The notes: generated by a model from the letters alone, not told the origin. Counted from the stretch's first letter, positions 37,105 to 47,666 are shown. The stretch: DNA of 64,000 nt from Gordonia shandongensis DSM 45094 (GCF_000423025.1 NZ_AUHE01000009.1:62001-126000), one strand, 5' to 3'. Numbers and translations: made by a program.

Positions 37105-37803
37105 CTACCGCCCCTGCTGCGGGCCGTCCGCGCCACGCAGACCCGTGAGCACGGTGGCCGCACCGAGCAGCGCCATCTGGGCGAAACCGAGGATCAGGGC
37201 GACGTACGCACCGGCGCCGAGGCTGATGAAGGACGGCAGGCCGACGGCACACACGAACAGGCCGAGCCACCCGACCACCGAGAGGAACGCCAACAGCGGG
37301 AGGTACTTGCGCCACGCCGGAACGATCAGGGCGCCACTCGCGACGGCGACCACACCGAGCAGCAGGAAGAACCATCCGGGGCTGAGCACCAGCGACGGGG
37401 TCAGGTACGCGGGGATGTCGATGCTGTCACCGAGGTCGTTCACCCACGACTCGGCCTTGTCCTCGATCGTCTCGGAGATGGTGATCCATCCGACGAATCC
37501 CATGAAGAAGGTGATGATGCCGGCGATAGCCGACGCGAGCGTCAGCAGGACCGGCAGCGGCGTGCGCGAGAACCACGACGGCTGAGCGGGCTGCATCGGA
37601 GCGAATCCCTGCGGGTATCCCGGCGGCGGGCCGTACCCCTGCCCGGGAGCGACCTGGCCCGGGCCGACCTGCCCGGGGACACCGCCGGTCCAGGGCTGCG
37701 ATGCGGGGTCGGGGTACTGCTGACCCGAGACCTGGGTCTCCTGATGGGGCATGCCCTGAGCAGGCTGATCGCCGGGCTGTCCCGGGTACTGAGGATTCGT
37801 CAT
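37105..37803 (-). CDS. Membrane protein with Pro/Gln/Gly-rich N-terminus
   Basis: 232 residues: ~70 residues of disordered PGQ-rich sequence, then four predicted membrane helices (LPVLLTLASAIAGIITFFMG, PGWFFLLLGVVAVASGALI, YLPLLAFLSVVGWLGLFV and a last one near VALILGFAQMALLG). The layout resembles the DUF5336 protein encoded at 23886-24833 and may be a distant relative. Function unknown. ATG 37803 is chosen because upstream codons lack the motif-like start MTNPQYPGQP. Divided from sucD by a strong terminator. Confidence 0.75.
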   Translation of the reverse strand: MTNPQYPGQPGDQPAQGMPHQETQVSGQQYPDPASQPWTGGVPGQVGPGQVAPGQGYGPPPGYPQGFAPMQPAQPSWFSRTPLPVLLTLASAIAGIITFFMGFVGWITISETIEDKAESWVNDLGDSIDIPAYLTPSLVLSPGWFFLLLGVVAVASGALIVPAWRKYLPLLAFLSVVGWLGLFVCAVGLPSFISLGAGAYVALILGFAQMALLGAATVLTGLRGADGPQQGR

Positions 37804-37874
37804 GTCGGTATTTAACCATTCGCCGGTGACAGGAACACGGCACGGGACCGAATTTCTCCCCTGTTGGAATGACA

Positions 37875-37911
37875 CGGACCCCGGACGGATACGAGATCCG
37901 TCCGGGGTCCG
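37875..37911 (-). terminator. Terminator downstream of sucD
   Basis: Sixteen-bp perfect arms (37875-37890 and 37896-37911) with a 5-nt loop, 18 nt beyond the sucD stop at 37930. The T-tail is weak, as is common in high-GC actinobacteria. Confidence 0.8.
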
Positions 37912-37929
37912 GGTGGAGGTTCGCCCGCT

Positions 37930-38832
37930 CTAGAGCGCGTCGAACAGCTCGCGAGCCAATTCGGCCGTCTCACTCGGCGTCTTGCCGACCTTGACGCCCG
38001 CCGCCTCGAGGGCCTCCTTCTTGGCCTGGGCCGTTCCGGAGCTGCCCGAGACGATGGCGCCGGCGTGGCCCATCGTCTTGCCCTCCGGAGCGGTGAAGCC
38101 GGCCACGTAGCCCACGACGGGCTTGGTGACGTTGGCCTTGATGTACTCGGCGGCCCGCTCCTCGGCGTCGCCGCCGATCTCGCCGATCATCACGATCAGC
38201 TTGGTCTCCGGGTCCTTCTCGAACGCTTCGATGGCGTCGATGTGCGTGGTCCCGATGACCGGGTCGCCGCCGATGCCGATGGCGCTCGAGAAACCGAGGT
38301 CGCGGAGCTCGTACATCATCTGGTAGGTCAGGGTTCCCGACTTCGACACGAGGCCGATCGGACCCTTGCCGGTGATGTTGTTCGGGGTGATGCCGACGAG
38401 TGCCTCGCCCGGCGTGATGATGCCGGGGCAGTTCGGCCCGATGATGCGGGTCTTGGCACCCTTCTCGACGTTGTACGCCCAGGCGTACGCCGAGTCCTGC
38501 ACCGGAATGCCCTCGGTGATGACCACGAGCAGCGGGATCTCCGCGTCGATGGCCTCGATGATGGCGTCCTTCGAGAAGGCCGGCGGCACGAACGCGATCG
38601 ACGTGTCGGCGCCGGTGGACTCCATCGCCTCGGCGACGGTCCCGAAGACCGGCAGCTCGACGGTGTTTCCGTCGGCGTCGACGTGGCTGACCGTGGTGCC
38701 GGCCTTGCGGGCGTTGACGCCGCCGACGACATCGGTGCCGGCCTTGAGCATCAACGCGGTGTGCTTGGTGCCCTCGCCGCCGGTGATGCCCTGGACGATG
38801 ACCTTGTTGTTCTTGTTCAGGTAGATCGACAT
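37930..38832 (-). CDS. sucD: Succinate--CoA ligase alpha subunit
   Basis: 300 residues, TCA cycle. The N-terminal CoA-binding fold has [29 protein letters not shown] and [15 protein letters not shown] follow. The phosphorylated histidine is H256 in [10 protein letters not shown]. Works with SucC to make ATP/GTP from succinyl-CoA. It lies 15 nt after sucC, the usual operon; matches Rv0952. Confidence 0.97.
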   Translation of the reverse strand: MSIYLNKNNKVIVQGITGGEGTKHTALMLKAGTDVVGGVNARKAGTTVSHVDADGNTVELPVFGTVAEAMESTGADTSIAFVPPAFSKDAIIEAIDAEIPLLVVITEGIPVQDSAYAWAYNVEKGAKTRIIGPNCPGIITPGEALVGITPNNITGKGPIGLVSKSGTLTYQMMYELRDLGFSSAIGIGGDPVIGTTHIDAIEAFEKDPETKLIVMIGEIGGDAEERAAEYIKANVTKPVVGYVAGFTAPEGKTMGHAGAIVSGSSGTAQAKKEALEAAGVKVGKTPSETAELARELFDAL

Positions 38833-38847
38833 GAGTCTTCGGGTCTC

Positions 38848-40011
38848 CTACTTGTTCGCCAGCTCAGCGGCCTTGTCGGCACCCGAGTCCATGGTGTCCG
38901 CCAGAGTCACCAGCGAGTGGTTGGCCTCGGCAAGGATCTTGCGACCCTCCTCGACCTTGTTGCCGTCGAGACGCACCACCAGCGGCTTGCTCGCGGTGTC
39001 GCCCAGCTTGCCGAGCGCGCCGATGATGCCGTTGGCGACGGCGTCGCAGGCCGTGATTCCGCCGAAGACGTTCACGAAGACGCTCTTGACCTGCTCGTCA
39101 CCCAGGATGACGTCGAGGCCGGCCGCCATGACGTCGGCCGACGCGCCGCCGCCGATGTCGAGGAAGTTGGCGGGCTTCACGCCGCCGTGCTTCTCACCGG
39201 CGTAGGCGACGACGTCGAGCGTCGACATGACCAGACCGGCACCGTTGCCGATGACGCCGACCTGACCGTCGAGCTTGACGTAGTTGAGGTCGTTCTCCTG
39301 AGCCTTCAGCTCCAGGGGGTCGGTGGCGTCCTTGTCCTGGAAGTCGGCGTGACCGGGCTGACGGAAGTCCGCGTTGCCGTCGAGCGTGACCTTGCCGTCG
39401 AGTGCCAGGATCTGATCGTCCGGCGTGCGGACGAGCGGGTTGACCTCGACGAGGAGTGCGTCCTCGGCGACGAAGGTCTCCCAGAGCTTCTGGATCGTCA
39501 CGGCCGCGGCGTCGAGGACCTCGGCCGGGAGGTGTCCCTTCTCGGCGATCTCGCGGGCGAACGCGAGGTCGACGCCCTTGACCGCGTCGACCGAGACCTT
39601 GGCGAGGCGGTCGGGCTTCGTCGCGGCGACCTCCTCGATCTCCATGCCGCCCTCCACCGAGCACATGGCCAGGTAGTTGCGGTTCGCGCGGTCGAGCAGG
39701 AAGGAGATGTAGTACTCCTCGGCGATGTCGCTCGCCTCGGCCACGAGCAGCCGCTTGACGATGTGGCCCTTGATATCGAGCCCGAGGATGTTGTCGGCGT
39801 GCGTCTGTGCGTCATCGGGGGTCGCGGCGTATTTGACGCCTCCCGCCTTGCCACGGCCGCCGACCTTGACCTGCGCCTTGATCATCACGGGCTTGCCGAT
39901 TTCCTCGGCGATCGCCCGCGCATCGGCGGCAGTATCGGTCACCCGACCGGGTGTGGTGGGTACCCCATGCTTGGCGAACAGTTCCTTCGCCTGGTATTCG
40001 AAGAGATCCAT
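38848..40011 (-). CDS. sucC: ADP-forming succinate--CoA ligase beta subunit
   Basis: 387 residues. The ATP-grasp domain begins [18 protein letters not shown] and includes [16 protein letters not shown] and [11 protein letters not shown]. The C-terminal CoA-ligase domain has [31 protein letters not shown] and [14 protein letters not shown]. Forms the heteromer with SucD. First gene of the pair; matches Rv0951. Confidence 0.97.
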   Translation of the reverse strand: MDLFEYQAKELFAKHGVPTTPGRVTDTAADARAIAEEIGKPVMIKAQVKVGGRGKAGGVKYAATPDDAQTHADNILGLDIKGHIVKRLLVAEASDIAEEYYISFLLDRANRNYLAMCSVEGGMEIEEVAATKPDRLAKVSVDAVKGVDLAFAREIAEKGHLPAEVLDAAAVTIQKLWETFVAEDALLVEVNPLVRTPDDQILALDGKVTLDGNADFRQPGHADFQDKDATDPLELKAQENDLNYVKLDGQVGVIGNGAGLVMSTLDVVAYAGEKHGGVKPANFLDIGGGASADVMAAGLDVILGDEQVKSVFVNVFGGITACDAVANGIIGALGKLGDTASKPLVVRLDGNKVEEGRKILAEANHSLVTLADTMDSGADKAAELANK

Positions 40012-40323
40012 TCAGCTCACCATCTGAAGTAATTGTCGTTGGTCCGCCATCGGTGTAACGCGGGCCATAGGCGACTGTAGTAGCCCGTCTCGGTCTCGAT
40101 CGCACATGCCCCCAACCTTGTGCGGCAGATCACCCCCTACTGGCCGGTAACCCCGCAGCCACCGCGATTACCCCGCCTGAACTGTGAGTATCCACCGTGA
40201 TGTGGACCGGCCGGTGGACTTCCCGTGCGCGCGTGAGCTACCGTCATTGAGGTTGGTAACAACTAGGTCACGACACGCGGAGCATCGGAGGATGCTTCGA
40301 GAACTACTTCCGAGGTGAACCAC
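40012..40323. other. 312-bp non-coding divergent region between sucC and the M23 peptidase
   Basis: This must contain the divergent promoters of sucCD and the peptidase. The only structures I can point to are GTAAC-n6-GTCAC at 40256-40271 (11-bp spaced direct half-sites, reminiscent of MtrA boxes) and a small hairpin AGCATC-GGAG-GATGCT at 40281-40296, both on the peptidase side. No small ORF or known riboswitch was recognised. Confidence 0.5.
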
Positions 40324-41076
40324 TTGGCAGCGAAGCACCGCCTCCGTGCTCCGTCATCGGCGCTCAAGGCACGCACCGCGCTGTTCGCCATCGCCGCCGG
40401 CGCCACCACCATCGCCGTGACCGGCTCCGCCTCCGAGACCACGACGTCGCCCATCACCGCCGCCCCCTCCGAGCCCACCGACGGCACCTCGACCGACGGC
40501 ACCACCGTCTCGCTGGCGGCCTCCGGCTCCGACAGCGACACCGGTCCGGGGGTGGTCGCATCCTCCACCGAAGCCGACTTCGACGGCTTCACCGGACAGC
40601 TCGCCGAGGGCAAACGCCTGGCCAAGGCCAAGGCCGCACGCGAAGCCGCCGCACGGCGTCCCCTGGTCGCCAGCCCGATCAACTTCGGCGTCTACAACCT
40701 GACGTCCGCCTTCGCCCCGCGCTGGGGCGCCTTTCACGGCGGCATCGACCTCGCCGCCCCGCTGGGGACCCCGATCCACGCCGCGACCGACGGAGTCGTC
40801 AAGGAGGCCGGGCCGGCCGCCGGATTCGGCAACTGGATTCAGATCCAGGCCGACGACGGCACCATCACCGTGTACGGCCACATGGCCTCCTCCGGCGTCC
40901 TGGTCCACAAGGGCCAGAAGGTGACCGCGGGCGACACCATCGGACTCGTCGGCTCGGAGGGCTTCTCGACCGGTCCGCACTGCCACTTCGAGGTGTGGAA
41001 AGACGGGAAGAAGAAGATCGACCCGGCGCCCTGGCTCGCCAAGCGCGGCGTCCGCCTCTCCGGCCTCACCGGCTGA
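40324..41076 (+). CDS. Secreted M23 family peptidoglycan peptidase
   Basis: 250 residues from TTG 40324, which has GAGG 8 nt upstream; GTG 40315 is an alternative without such a site. An N-terminal signal-like helix (ALFAIAAGATTIAVTGSAS) is followed by a Thr/Ser-rich linker, then a lysostaphin-type LytM domain with all zinc ligands: H138 and D142 in HGGIDLA, H219 and H221 in HCHFEVW. It should cleave peptide crosslinks or act as a division activator in the periplasm. Matches Rv0950c in position. Confidence 0.9.
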   Translation: MAAKHRLRAPSSALKARTALFAIAAGATTIAVTGSASETTTSPITAAPSEPTDGTSTDGTTVSLAASGSDSDTGPGVVASSTEADFDGFTGQLAEGKRLAKAKAAREAAARRPLVASPINFGVYNLTSAFAPRWGAFHGGIDLAAPLGTPIHAATDGVVKEAGPAAGFGNWIQIQADDGTITVYGHMASSGVLVHKGQKVTAGDTIGLVGSEGFSTGPHCHFEVWKDGKKKIDPAPWLAKRGVRLSGLTG

Positions 41077-41112
41077 CTCGCTCCGGCCTACCGGCTGACT
41101 CACGGCCTCCGC

Positions 41113-43626
41113 TCAGAGCTTCTCGCCCGGCAGCCCGCCCGCCGTCATCAGCGTCACGCGTCCGACGTTGCCGCCGAAGTCGAAGGTGATGCGTTCGGTG
41201 ACACCCGTCCCCTCCTTCGCCACGGCCTTCCCGAGCCCGTACTGCGGGTGGTTGATGCGATCGCCGATCGCATAGTCCACCTTCGTGTTGCGGCTGCGCG
41301 CCGCCGACCCGAAGCCGAAGGCCCCCGACCGTGCCCCGACAGCGGGCGATCCGACAGCATGCGACCCGACAGCGGGCGATCCGAAGCCGCGCGAGGACCG
41401 CTGCGGCTCGGTCCGTCGCCAGTCGAGGAGATGTTGCGGGATCTCCTGCAGGAACCGCGATTCGGGATTCGAGACCGGCTGCCCCCACGATGCGCGCGAC
41501 AGTGCGCGGGTGAGGTACAGCTTCTGCCGGGCCCGAGTGATCCCCACGTAGGCCAGGCGTCGCTCCTCGCTGAGTTCGGCGGGGTCGCCGAGGGCGCGCA
41601 TGTGCGGGAACTGCCCGTCCTCCCAACCGGTCACGAAGACCACCGGGAACTCCAGCCCCTTCGCCGTGTGCAGGGTCATCATCGTCACGACGCCCTCCCC
41701 CTCGTCGGGGATCTGGTCGGCGTCGGCCACCAGGGCGACCCGCTCCAGGAAGGCCGCGAGCGACCCGGGTTCGGGTTCGCCGTCGGTGTCCCCGCCGTCC
41801 CCGCCGTCCCCATCGTCCCCGCCGTCCCCGTCGGCGTCCTCCGCGGAGCGTTGGGCGGCGTCGAGGCTGAACTCGCGGGCCACCGCGATCAACTCGTTGA
41901 GGTTGTCCATGCGGGCCGCGTCCTGCGGATCGTTGGACGCCTCGAGCTCACCGCGGTATCCGCTGCGCTCCACGATGCCGTCCACGAGGTCACCGATGTC
42001 GGCGCCCTCGGCGGTCGCGTCGGCCACGGCGGTGTCCGCGGACTCGCCGCCGATGGAATCGAAACCGAGCAGGAAGTCGGTACGCAGGCCCTCGATCAGC
42101 TCGACGAACGCGGTGATCTGCTTGACCGCCCGGGTGTTCAGCAGCGGGACGCGGTTCTCCGTGGCGGCCACCAGCGCCTCGTAGAAGCTGATGCCCAGGT
42201 TCTCGGCGTGGACGGCCACGCACGCCTCCGCGCGATCACCGATCCCGCGGCGCGGCGTGTTGAGGATCCGCCGCAGGCTCACCGAGTCGTCCGGGTTCGC
42301 GACCACCCGCAGGTACGCGACGATGTCGCGCACCTCCTTGCGTTCGTAGAACTTCGTCCCGCCGACGACCTTGTACGGGATGCCGTGTCGGACGAAGACC
42401 TCCTCGAGCGACCTCGAGGAGGTGTTGGTCCGGTAGAAGACCGCCACGTCGCCGTAGGTGTGCGACGCCGATCCGCCGATCGAATAGTCGACGAGCTCCT
42501 CGATCTCCTTGGCGATGAACGCCGCCTCGTCGCGATCGGAGTCGGCGACGTAGCCGACGATGGGCGCGCCGTCACCGGAGTCGGTCCACAGCTTCTTCTC
42601 GCGGCGGTTCTCGTTCCGCGCGATCACCGCGTTGGCCGCCGACAGGATCGTCTGGGTGGACCGGTAGTTCTGTTCCAGCAGGATGGTCTCGGCGTTCGGG
42701 TAATCGCGCTCGAACTCCTCGATGTTGCGGATCGTCGCGCCGCGGAACGCATAGATCGACTGGTCGGCGTCGCCGACGACGCACAGTTCCGACGGCGGCA
42801 CGCCCCCGGCGCCGCGGTCGGTGCCGCCCTCCTCACCGACGAGCTCGCGGACCAGCACGTACTGCGCGTGGTTGGTGTCCTGGTACTCGTCGATCAGCAC
42901 ATGCCGGAAGCGGCGCCGGTAGTACTCGGCGATGTCCGGGTGCCGCTGCAGCAGCGACACGGTCTCGCCGATCAGGTCGTCGAAGTCGAACGCGTTGGCC
43001 GCCGCGAGCCGCCGCTGGTATTCGGCGAAGATCCGGGCGACGATCCCCGCCGAGAGCTCGGCCTGCCCCTGCGCGTGCGCCTCGGCGGCGGCATCCTCGG
43101 GGGTCGTCAACTCGTTCTTGAAGTTGGAGATGAGCGTGCCGACTCCGCGGGGTGAGAACTTCTTGGCGTCCAGATCGAAGTCGCGGACGATCATGCCCAG
43201 CAGCCGGCGGGAGTCGTCGGCGTCGTAGATGGAGAAGTTCGAGTTCCGGTCGCCCAGCAACGCCGACTGCGCCCGCAGTATCCGCACGCACGTGGAGTGG
43301 AACGTGGAGACCCACATGTAGGCGGCGCGCGGTCCCACGAGGTCGATGACCCGCTCGCGCATCTCCGCGGCCGCCTTGTTGGTGAACGTGATCGCCAGGA
43401 TCTGCCCGGGTGTGATCCCGCGTTCGGCGAGCAGGAAGGCGATGCGGCGCGTCAGCACCGCCGTCTTCCCCGATCCCGCACCCGCGACGATGAGCAGCGG
43501 CGATCCCTCGTGCAGCACCGCCTCACGCTGCCGAGTGTTGAGACCGTCGAGGAGCTCACGCCCACGGTCGGTGAGCCGACCGGCGGGATGGACAGCGGTG
43601 GCGGGCGCAGTGCGTGCAGTGTTCAT
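41113..43626 (-). CDS. pcrA: ATP-dependent DNA helicase PcrA/UvrD1
   Basis: 837-residue superfamily 1A helicase. Motif I GAGSGKT is at residues 49-55, then AITFTNKAA, LIDEYQDTN, QNYRST, TLHTAKGLEF and YVGITRARQKLYL. It unwinds DNA in repair and clears replication obstacles. Two oddities: an acidic Asp/Gly-rich insert (EDADGDGGDDGDGGDGGD) in domain 2B, and a GSPAVGSHAVG-type repeat before the C-terminal Tudor-like segment that binds RNA polymerase in relatives. Matches Rv0949. Confidence 0.95.
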   Translation of the reverse strand: MNTARTAPATAVHPAGRLTDRGRELLDGLNTRQREAVLHEGSPLLIVAGAGSGKTAVLTRRIAFLLAERGITPGQILAITFTNKAAAEMRERVIDLVGPRAAYMWVSTFHSTCVRILRAQSALLGDRNSNFSIYDADDSRRLLGMIVRDFDLDAKKFSPRGVGTLISNFKNELTTPEDAAAEAHAQGQAELSAGIVARIFAEYQRRLAAANAFDFDDLIGETVSLLQRHPDIAEYYRRRFRHVLIDEYQDTNHAQYVLVRELVGEEGGTDRGAGGVPPSELCVVGDADQSIYAFRGATIRNIEEFERDYPNAETILLEQNYRSTQTILSAANAVIARNENRREKKLWTDSGDGAPIVGYVADSDRDEAAFIAKEIEELVDYSIGGSASHTYGDVAVFYRTNTSSRSLEEVFVRHGIPYKVVGGTKFYERKEVRDIVAYLRVVANPDDSVSLRRILNTPRRGIGDRAEACVAVHAENLGISFYEALVAATENRVPLLNTRAVKQITAFVELIEGLRTDFLLGFDSIGGESADTAVADATAEGADIGDLVDGIVERSGYRGELEASNDPQDAARMDNLNELIAVAREFSLDAAQRSAEDADGDGGDDGDGGDGGDTDGEPEPGSLAAFLERVALVADADQIPDEGEGVVTMMTLHTAKGLEFPVVFVTGWEDGQFPHMRALGDPAELSEERRLAYVGITRARQKLYLTRALSRASWGQPVSNPESRFLQEIPQHLLDWRRTEPQRSSRGFGSPAVGSHAVGSPAVGARSGAFGFGSAARSRNTKVDYAIGDRINHPQYGLGKAVAKEGTGVTERITFDFGGNVGRVTLMTAGGLPGEKL

Positions 43627-43688
43627 GGCCCGTCCAGGCTACCGCCGCCCGGTGACATCCCCGGCCGGCCGCCGGCACCCCGCAGCGT

Positions 43689-45527
43689 TCAGGGCGGGTC
43701 TTGGACGGCGGTGATCATCCCCACCCGACCGGAGCCCACGTGCAGACGCAGGCCCGGCGTCACCGGACGCACATGGAGCGCGGCACCGTGTCCGTCGGCC
43801 TGGAAGTACACCGGGTGCAGGCCCGACCGGACGCGGACCCGGACCGGGTCGCCGCCGTCCAGGCGCACCTCGATCTCGCCGTCCCGGTCGGCGCAGTAGC
43901 TGACCGCGAACGTCCACTTCCACCCGATCAGCGGCCCGCTGAGCGGGACCTCCGTCGGCCCGTCGACGTCCGGGCGCGCGCACGTCCCCCGCGTGCCGTC
44001 GAACGTCCGGGCCTCGGTGACGGCGCCGGGCGCCAGGCGCCCCTCGTCGTCGAGGATCACCAGCTGGTCGGTGGACCCGGTGAACTCGGGCCGCTGGCGA
44101 AGCCTGCCGAACACGTGGCTGATCTGGTTGTTCGGGTAGGCGACCGGGAGGAGGACCTCGAGCGGCAGTTGCTGGTCGAACATCACCTTGCCGTCCATCT
44201 CGGCCATCGACTCCTTCGCATTCGCCAGGTAGTCGGGGGTCGGCCCGTCTCGCCACGACGCCGAGAACGCCATGGTGCTGATCATGGCGGACACGCCGAG
44301 CAGCACGCCGCTGAGCGACAGTGCGACGGCCGATCGGCGTGCGGCGACCGCGTCGCCGTCGGGCACGACGGCATGCGCGCCGACGTTCCGCGGCGCCGCG
44401 GCGATGAGGGCGAACGCGATGGTCAGCACCAGCGCCGTGTCGGGCAGATAGCGCATGGTCTGGGCGAGTTCGAGCGCCGTGTTGTCGCCGGACCGGTTCC
44501 ACATCACCGGCACCTGCGCGCCCACCGCGTACAGCAGCGCGCACACCCATATCCCGATGACACCCCGTTTGAGCACACAGGTCATGCCGATCAGGGCCGC
44601 CAGGACGATCCAGCCGGCGACGATCATCCACGCCTCGGGCAGCCCCGTCGGCGGCGACGGGTCCCATCGTTCCCAGTACCACGGCGCCCCGGCCAGCGCC
44701 GGGACGATGGCTTCGTTGATGCTGCGCCACACCAGCTTCGCCGTCTGCGACACCGAATGCGTGCCCGCGGTGGGCGAGCCGACGACGAGGTACAGCGCCG
44801 TCCACGCCACGAAGACGCCGCCGAGTCCCAGCCACAGTGATCGGGCTCGGGTGACGGCGAGCGTCAATGCCGAGTTCCGGTAGTCGAGGACCTCACCCCA
44901 GCGGGGCCGCCGCTCGAGCCGGACGGCGAGGACGGCGGCGACCATCGCGACCGGGACGATGAACAGTGACTTCTCGAAGAACGCGAGCGCGACGACGAAC
45001 GCCGCGATCGACGCGACCGTCAATCCCAGGGAGCGCCTCCGGTCGGTGGAGTCTCGGGTCAACAGCACGGCGTTGCCGACGACGAACGCCATCGCGGCCT
45101 GCATCGGGAGGGTGTTGATCCCGGCCGCCCACCACGCGAACGAACTCACCGTCATGGGGACGAACAGGTAGAAGGCGAGGGCGGCGAGGGCCTGTCCGCG
45201 GGCCCGCGGCGCGATGATGCGGATCATGCGCCACACCGCGAGCGATGCCACGGCCTGCATCACCACCAGCGTCGCGGCCGGCAGCCACCACTGCACGGGC
45301 GCGATCAGGGTCGACACACCGACCAGCAGGTACGCGGCGGGCATGAAGTGCCCGTCGTGATCGTGGCCGAGGAAGTCCCAGCTGAGGATCGGCTGGGAGG
45401 ACGCCTGCCCGATCAGGATGAGGTCGTCCCAGTAGAAGTCGCCGGTGGCCACCAGGACCCCGCGAACCACGAGTTGCGCTGCGATCAGAGCCAGAGCGAT
45501 CGGTCCGATGCCCTTGAGTGCCGTCAT
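43689..45527 (-). CDS. Polytopic membrane protein, GT-C glycosyltransferase-like
   Basis: 612 residues with about ten to eleven membrane helices in the first ~430 and an extracytoplasmic beta-rich C-terminal ~170 residues. The first external loop carries an acidic GDFYWDDL motif, the position and type of the catalytic Asp pair in GT-C polyprenyl-sugar transferases. Could add sugars to a lipid or cell-wall polymer; donor and acceptor are unknown. ATG 45527 starts the first helix. Divergent from chorismate mutase with a 62-nt gap. Confidence 0.75.
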   Translation of the reverse strand: MTALKGIGPIALALIAAQLVVRGVLVATGDFYWDDLILIGQASSQPILSWDFLGHDHDGHFMPAAYLLVGVSTLIAPVQWWLPAATLVVMQAVASLAVWRMIRIIAPRARGQALAALAFYLFVPMTVSSFAWWAAGINTLPMQAAMAFVVGNAVLLTRDSTDRRRSLGLTVASIAAFVVALAFFEKSLFIVPVAMVAAVLAVRLERRPRWGEVLDYRNSALTLAVTRARSLWLGLGGVFVAWTALYLVVGSPTAGTHSVSQTAKLVWRSINEAIVPALAGAPWYWERWDPSPPTGLPEAWMIVAGWIVLAALIGMTCVLKRGVIGIWVCALLYAVGAQVPVMWNRSGDNTALELAQTMRYLPDTALVLTIAFALIAAAPRNVGAHAVVPDGDAVAARRSAVALSLSGVLLGVSAMISTMAFSASWRDGPTPDYLANAKESMAEMDGKVMFDQQLPLEVLLPVAYPNNQISHVFGRLRQRPEFTGSTDQLVILDDEGRLAPGAVTEARTFDGTRGTCARPDVDGPTEVPLSGPLIGWKWTFAVSYCADRDGEIEVRLDGGDPVRVRVRSGLHPVYFQADGHGAALHVRPVTPGLRLHVGSGRVGMITAVQDPP

Positions 45528-45589
45528 TCCTGCATTCTCGCACCATGCACCGCCGACCTCGCGAACCCGGCGTGGCAAAATCGACTGGT

Positions 45590-45937
45590 GTGAGTGACCA
45601 GGAGAATCCGCAGTCCGGGAGCGGCGCCGACGCGCCGTCATCGCATCCGCTCGACGTCGAGCGTCTCGATCTGGGTTCCGATGTCGCCGACCTCCCCGAC
45701 GACATCGACGAACTCCGGCTCGAGATCGACCGGATGGACGCGATCATCCTGGCCGCCGTGCAGCGGCGCAGCGCCGTCTCGAAGAAGATCGGTGCGCATC
45801 GGATGGCCAGCGGCGGCCCCCGCCTGGTGCACAGCCGCGAGGTCAAGGTGCTCGACCGGTTCTCGGCCCTGGGCTCCGAGGGGCACACGCTGGCGATGCT
45901 GCTGCTGCGTCTCGGCCGCGGACCCCTCGGCCGGTGA
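45590..45937 (+). CDS. Chorismate mutase, AroQ-delta type
   Basis: 115 residues: disordered acidic N-terminus, then the helical mutase domain with IDELRLEIDRMDAIILAAV, RRSAVSKKIG and LVHSREVKVLDRF (active-site Arg, Lys and Glu positions). Converts chorismate to prephenate for Phe/Tyr synthesis. The M. tuberculosis homologue Rv0948c is weak alone and activated by DAHP synthase. GTG 45590 has CAAAAT 8 nt upstream. Confidence 0.92.
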   Translation: MSDQENPQSGSGADAPSSHPLDVERLDLGSDVADLPDDIDELRLEIDRMDAIILAAVQRRSAVSKKIGAHRMASGGPRLVHSREVKVLDRFSALGSEGHTLAMLLLRLGRGPLGR

Positions 45938-45965
45938 CGAGCCCGGCTGGTGCAGGCCCCGGCCG

Positions 45966-47666
45966 TTAGACCCGTCGGCCGCGGGCCTCGCGGTACCAGC
46001 GCACCAGTTCGTCGGTCGACGAGTCGTCCTGCTCGCCGGGCGCCTCGGGGTCGCTGATCACCCCGACCAGGTCGCCCGCCTGCTTCTTGCCGAGTTCCAC
46101 ACCCCACTGGTCGAACGGGTTGATACCCCACACCATGGCTTTGACGAAGGTCTCGTGTTCGTAGATCGCGATGAGCTGGCCGAGGGTCGACGGCGTGAGT
46201 CGCGGCGCGAGAATCGACGTCGACGGCCGGTTGCCGGGCATCACCTTGTGCGGAATCAGCCGGGGAGCCACACCTTCGGCCGCGATGTCGTCGGCCGTCT
46301 TGCCGAACGCCAGCACCTGGGTCTGGGCGAAGAAGTTCGCCATCAACGTGTCGTGCATCGAGTGCCCGTCATCGGTCGGGAGGTCGTCGGTGGGCTCGGC
46401 GAAGCCGATGAAGTCCGCCGGGATGAGCCAGGTGCCCTGGTGCAGGAGCTGATAGAAGGCGTGTTGACCGTTGGTCCCCGGCTCGCCCCAGTAGATCGAC
46501 CCCGTCGGGGTCGTCACCAGGTGGCCGGTCGCCGTCACCGACTTGCCGTTCGACTCCATCGTCAGCTGCTGCAGGTAGGCCGGGAATCGTGCCAGGTCGT
46601 TGGAGTACGGCATCACCGCTTGGGACTGGGCGTCCCAGAAGTTCGAGTACCAGAGGCCGATGAGCCCCATCAGCATCGGCACGTTCTCCTCCAGGGGGGC
46701 CGTCCGGAAGTGCTCGTCGATCGCGTGGAATCCGGCGAGGAACTCGCCGAAGCGGTCCCTGCCGATCGCGATCATGAGCGACAGTCCGATCGCCGAGTCG
46801 ATCGAGTATCGACCGCCGACCCAGTTCCAGAAGCCGAACATGTTGTCGGTGTCGATGCCGAAGGCCTCGACCTCCTCGGTGTTGGTGCTCACCGCCACGA
46901 AGTGTCTGGTCACCGCGTCCTGCGCGGCGTCTCCGGTGACGCCGAGTTCGCCGAGCAGCCACTTCTTCGCGGCGGTCGCGTTGGTGATGGTCTCCAGGGT
47001 GGTGAAGGTCTTCGACGCGACGATGAACAGCGTGGTCTCGGGGTCCAGGAGGCCGAGCACCGAGACCAGGTCGGCGGGGTCGGAGTTCGCGACGAAGTGC
47101 TCGGTGATCTCCGGGTGCCGATAGTGCCGCATCGCGTGGTAGGCCATCTCCGGACCGAGATCGCTGCCGCCGATGCCGATGTTCACGACGTCGGTGATCC
47201 GCTTGCCGGTGTGGCCCGTCCACGCGCCGTCGCGCACCCGGTCGGAGAAGTCGCCCATCGCGTCGAGGACGCGGTGGACGTCGGGAACCACGTCGTGACC
47301 GTCCACCGTCAGCGACGCGTCGCGCGGCAGTCGCAGTGCGGTGTGGAGGGCGGCGCGGTCCTCCGAGACGTTGAGGTGTCCGCCGGCGAACATCTCGTCG
47401 CGTTTGTCCTCGACGCCGGCCTCGCGGGCGAGTGCCGCGAGCAGTTCGACGGTCTCGCGGGTGATCAGGTTCTTCGAGAAGTCGACGTGCAGGTCGGCGG
47501 CGTCGATCGCCAGCTCGCGTCCCCGGTCGGGTTCCATGACGAACAGTTCGCGCAGGTGCAGGGAGTAGACGTGCTGCTGGTGAGCGGCGAGCGCATGCCA
47601 GGAGACGGTCGACGTGATGTCGAATTCATCGCCCCCGTCGATCCGTCCGCGCAGATTCGTCATCAT
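45966..47666 (-). CDS. pgi: Glucose-6-phosphate isomerase
   Basis: 566 residues, glycolysis/gluconeogenesis. It has [13 protein letters not shown], the SKTFTTLET phosphate site, family signature [18 protein letters not shown], the catalytic glutamate in [18 protein letters not shown], and the C-terminal QWGVELGKK lysine. ATG 47666 (or 47663) has TAGTGT 7 nt upstream. It follows an SDR gene by 69 nt; same neighbourhood as Rv0946c/Rv0945. Confidence 0.97.
   Translation of the reverse strand: MMTNLRGRIDGGDEFDITSTVSWHALAAHQQHVYSLHLRELFVMEPDRGRELAIDAADLHVDFSKNLITRETVELLAALAREAGVEDKRDEMFAGGHLNVSEDRAALHTALRLPRDASLTVDGHDVVPDVHRVLDAMGDFSDRVRDGAWTGHTGKRITDVVNIGIGGSDLGPEMAYHAMRHYRHPEITEHFVANSDPADLVSVLGLLDPETTLFIVASKTFTTLETITNATAAKKWLLGELGVTGDAAQDAVTRHFVAVSTNTEEVEAFGIDTDNMFGFWNWVGGRYSIDSAIGLSLMIAIGRDRFGEFLAGFHAIDEHFRTAPLEENVPMLMGLIGLWYSNFWDAQSQAVMPYSNDLARFPAYLQQLTMESNGKSVTATGHLVTTPTGSIYWGEPGTNGQHAFYQLLHQGTWLIPADFIGFAEPTDDLPTDDGHSMHDTLMANFFAQTQVLAFGKTADDIAAEGVAPRLIPHKVMPGNRPSTSILAPRLTPSTLGQLIAIYEHETFVKAMVWGINPFDQWGVELGKKQAGDLVGVISDPEAPGEQDDSSTDELVRWYREARGRRV

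Noticed and set aside
40012-40323. Cyclic-di-AMP (ydaO-type) riboswitch upstream of the M23 peptidase, as seen in some actinobacteria
   Set aside because: I could not find the conserved core segments; the leader after any plausible promoter seems too short.
41248-43155. Long open frame opposite pcrA (and similar frames opposite fadD, sucCD, VWA and others)
   Set aside because: High GC leaves few stops in antisense frames. The translations are Arg/Gly/Asp/Val-rich without domains, while the opposite strand encodes a clear protein.
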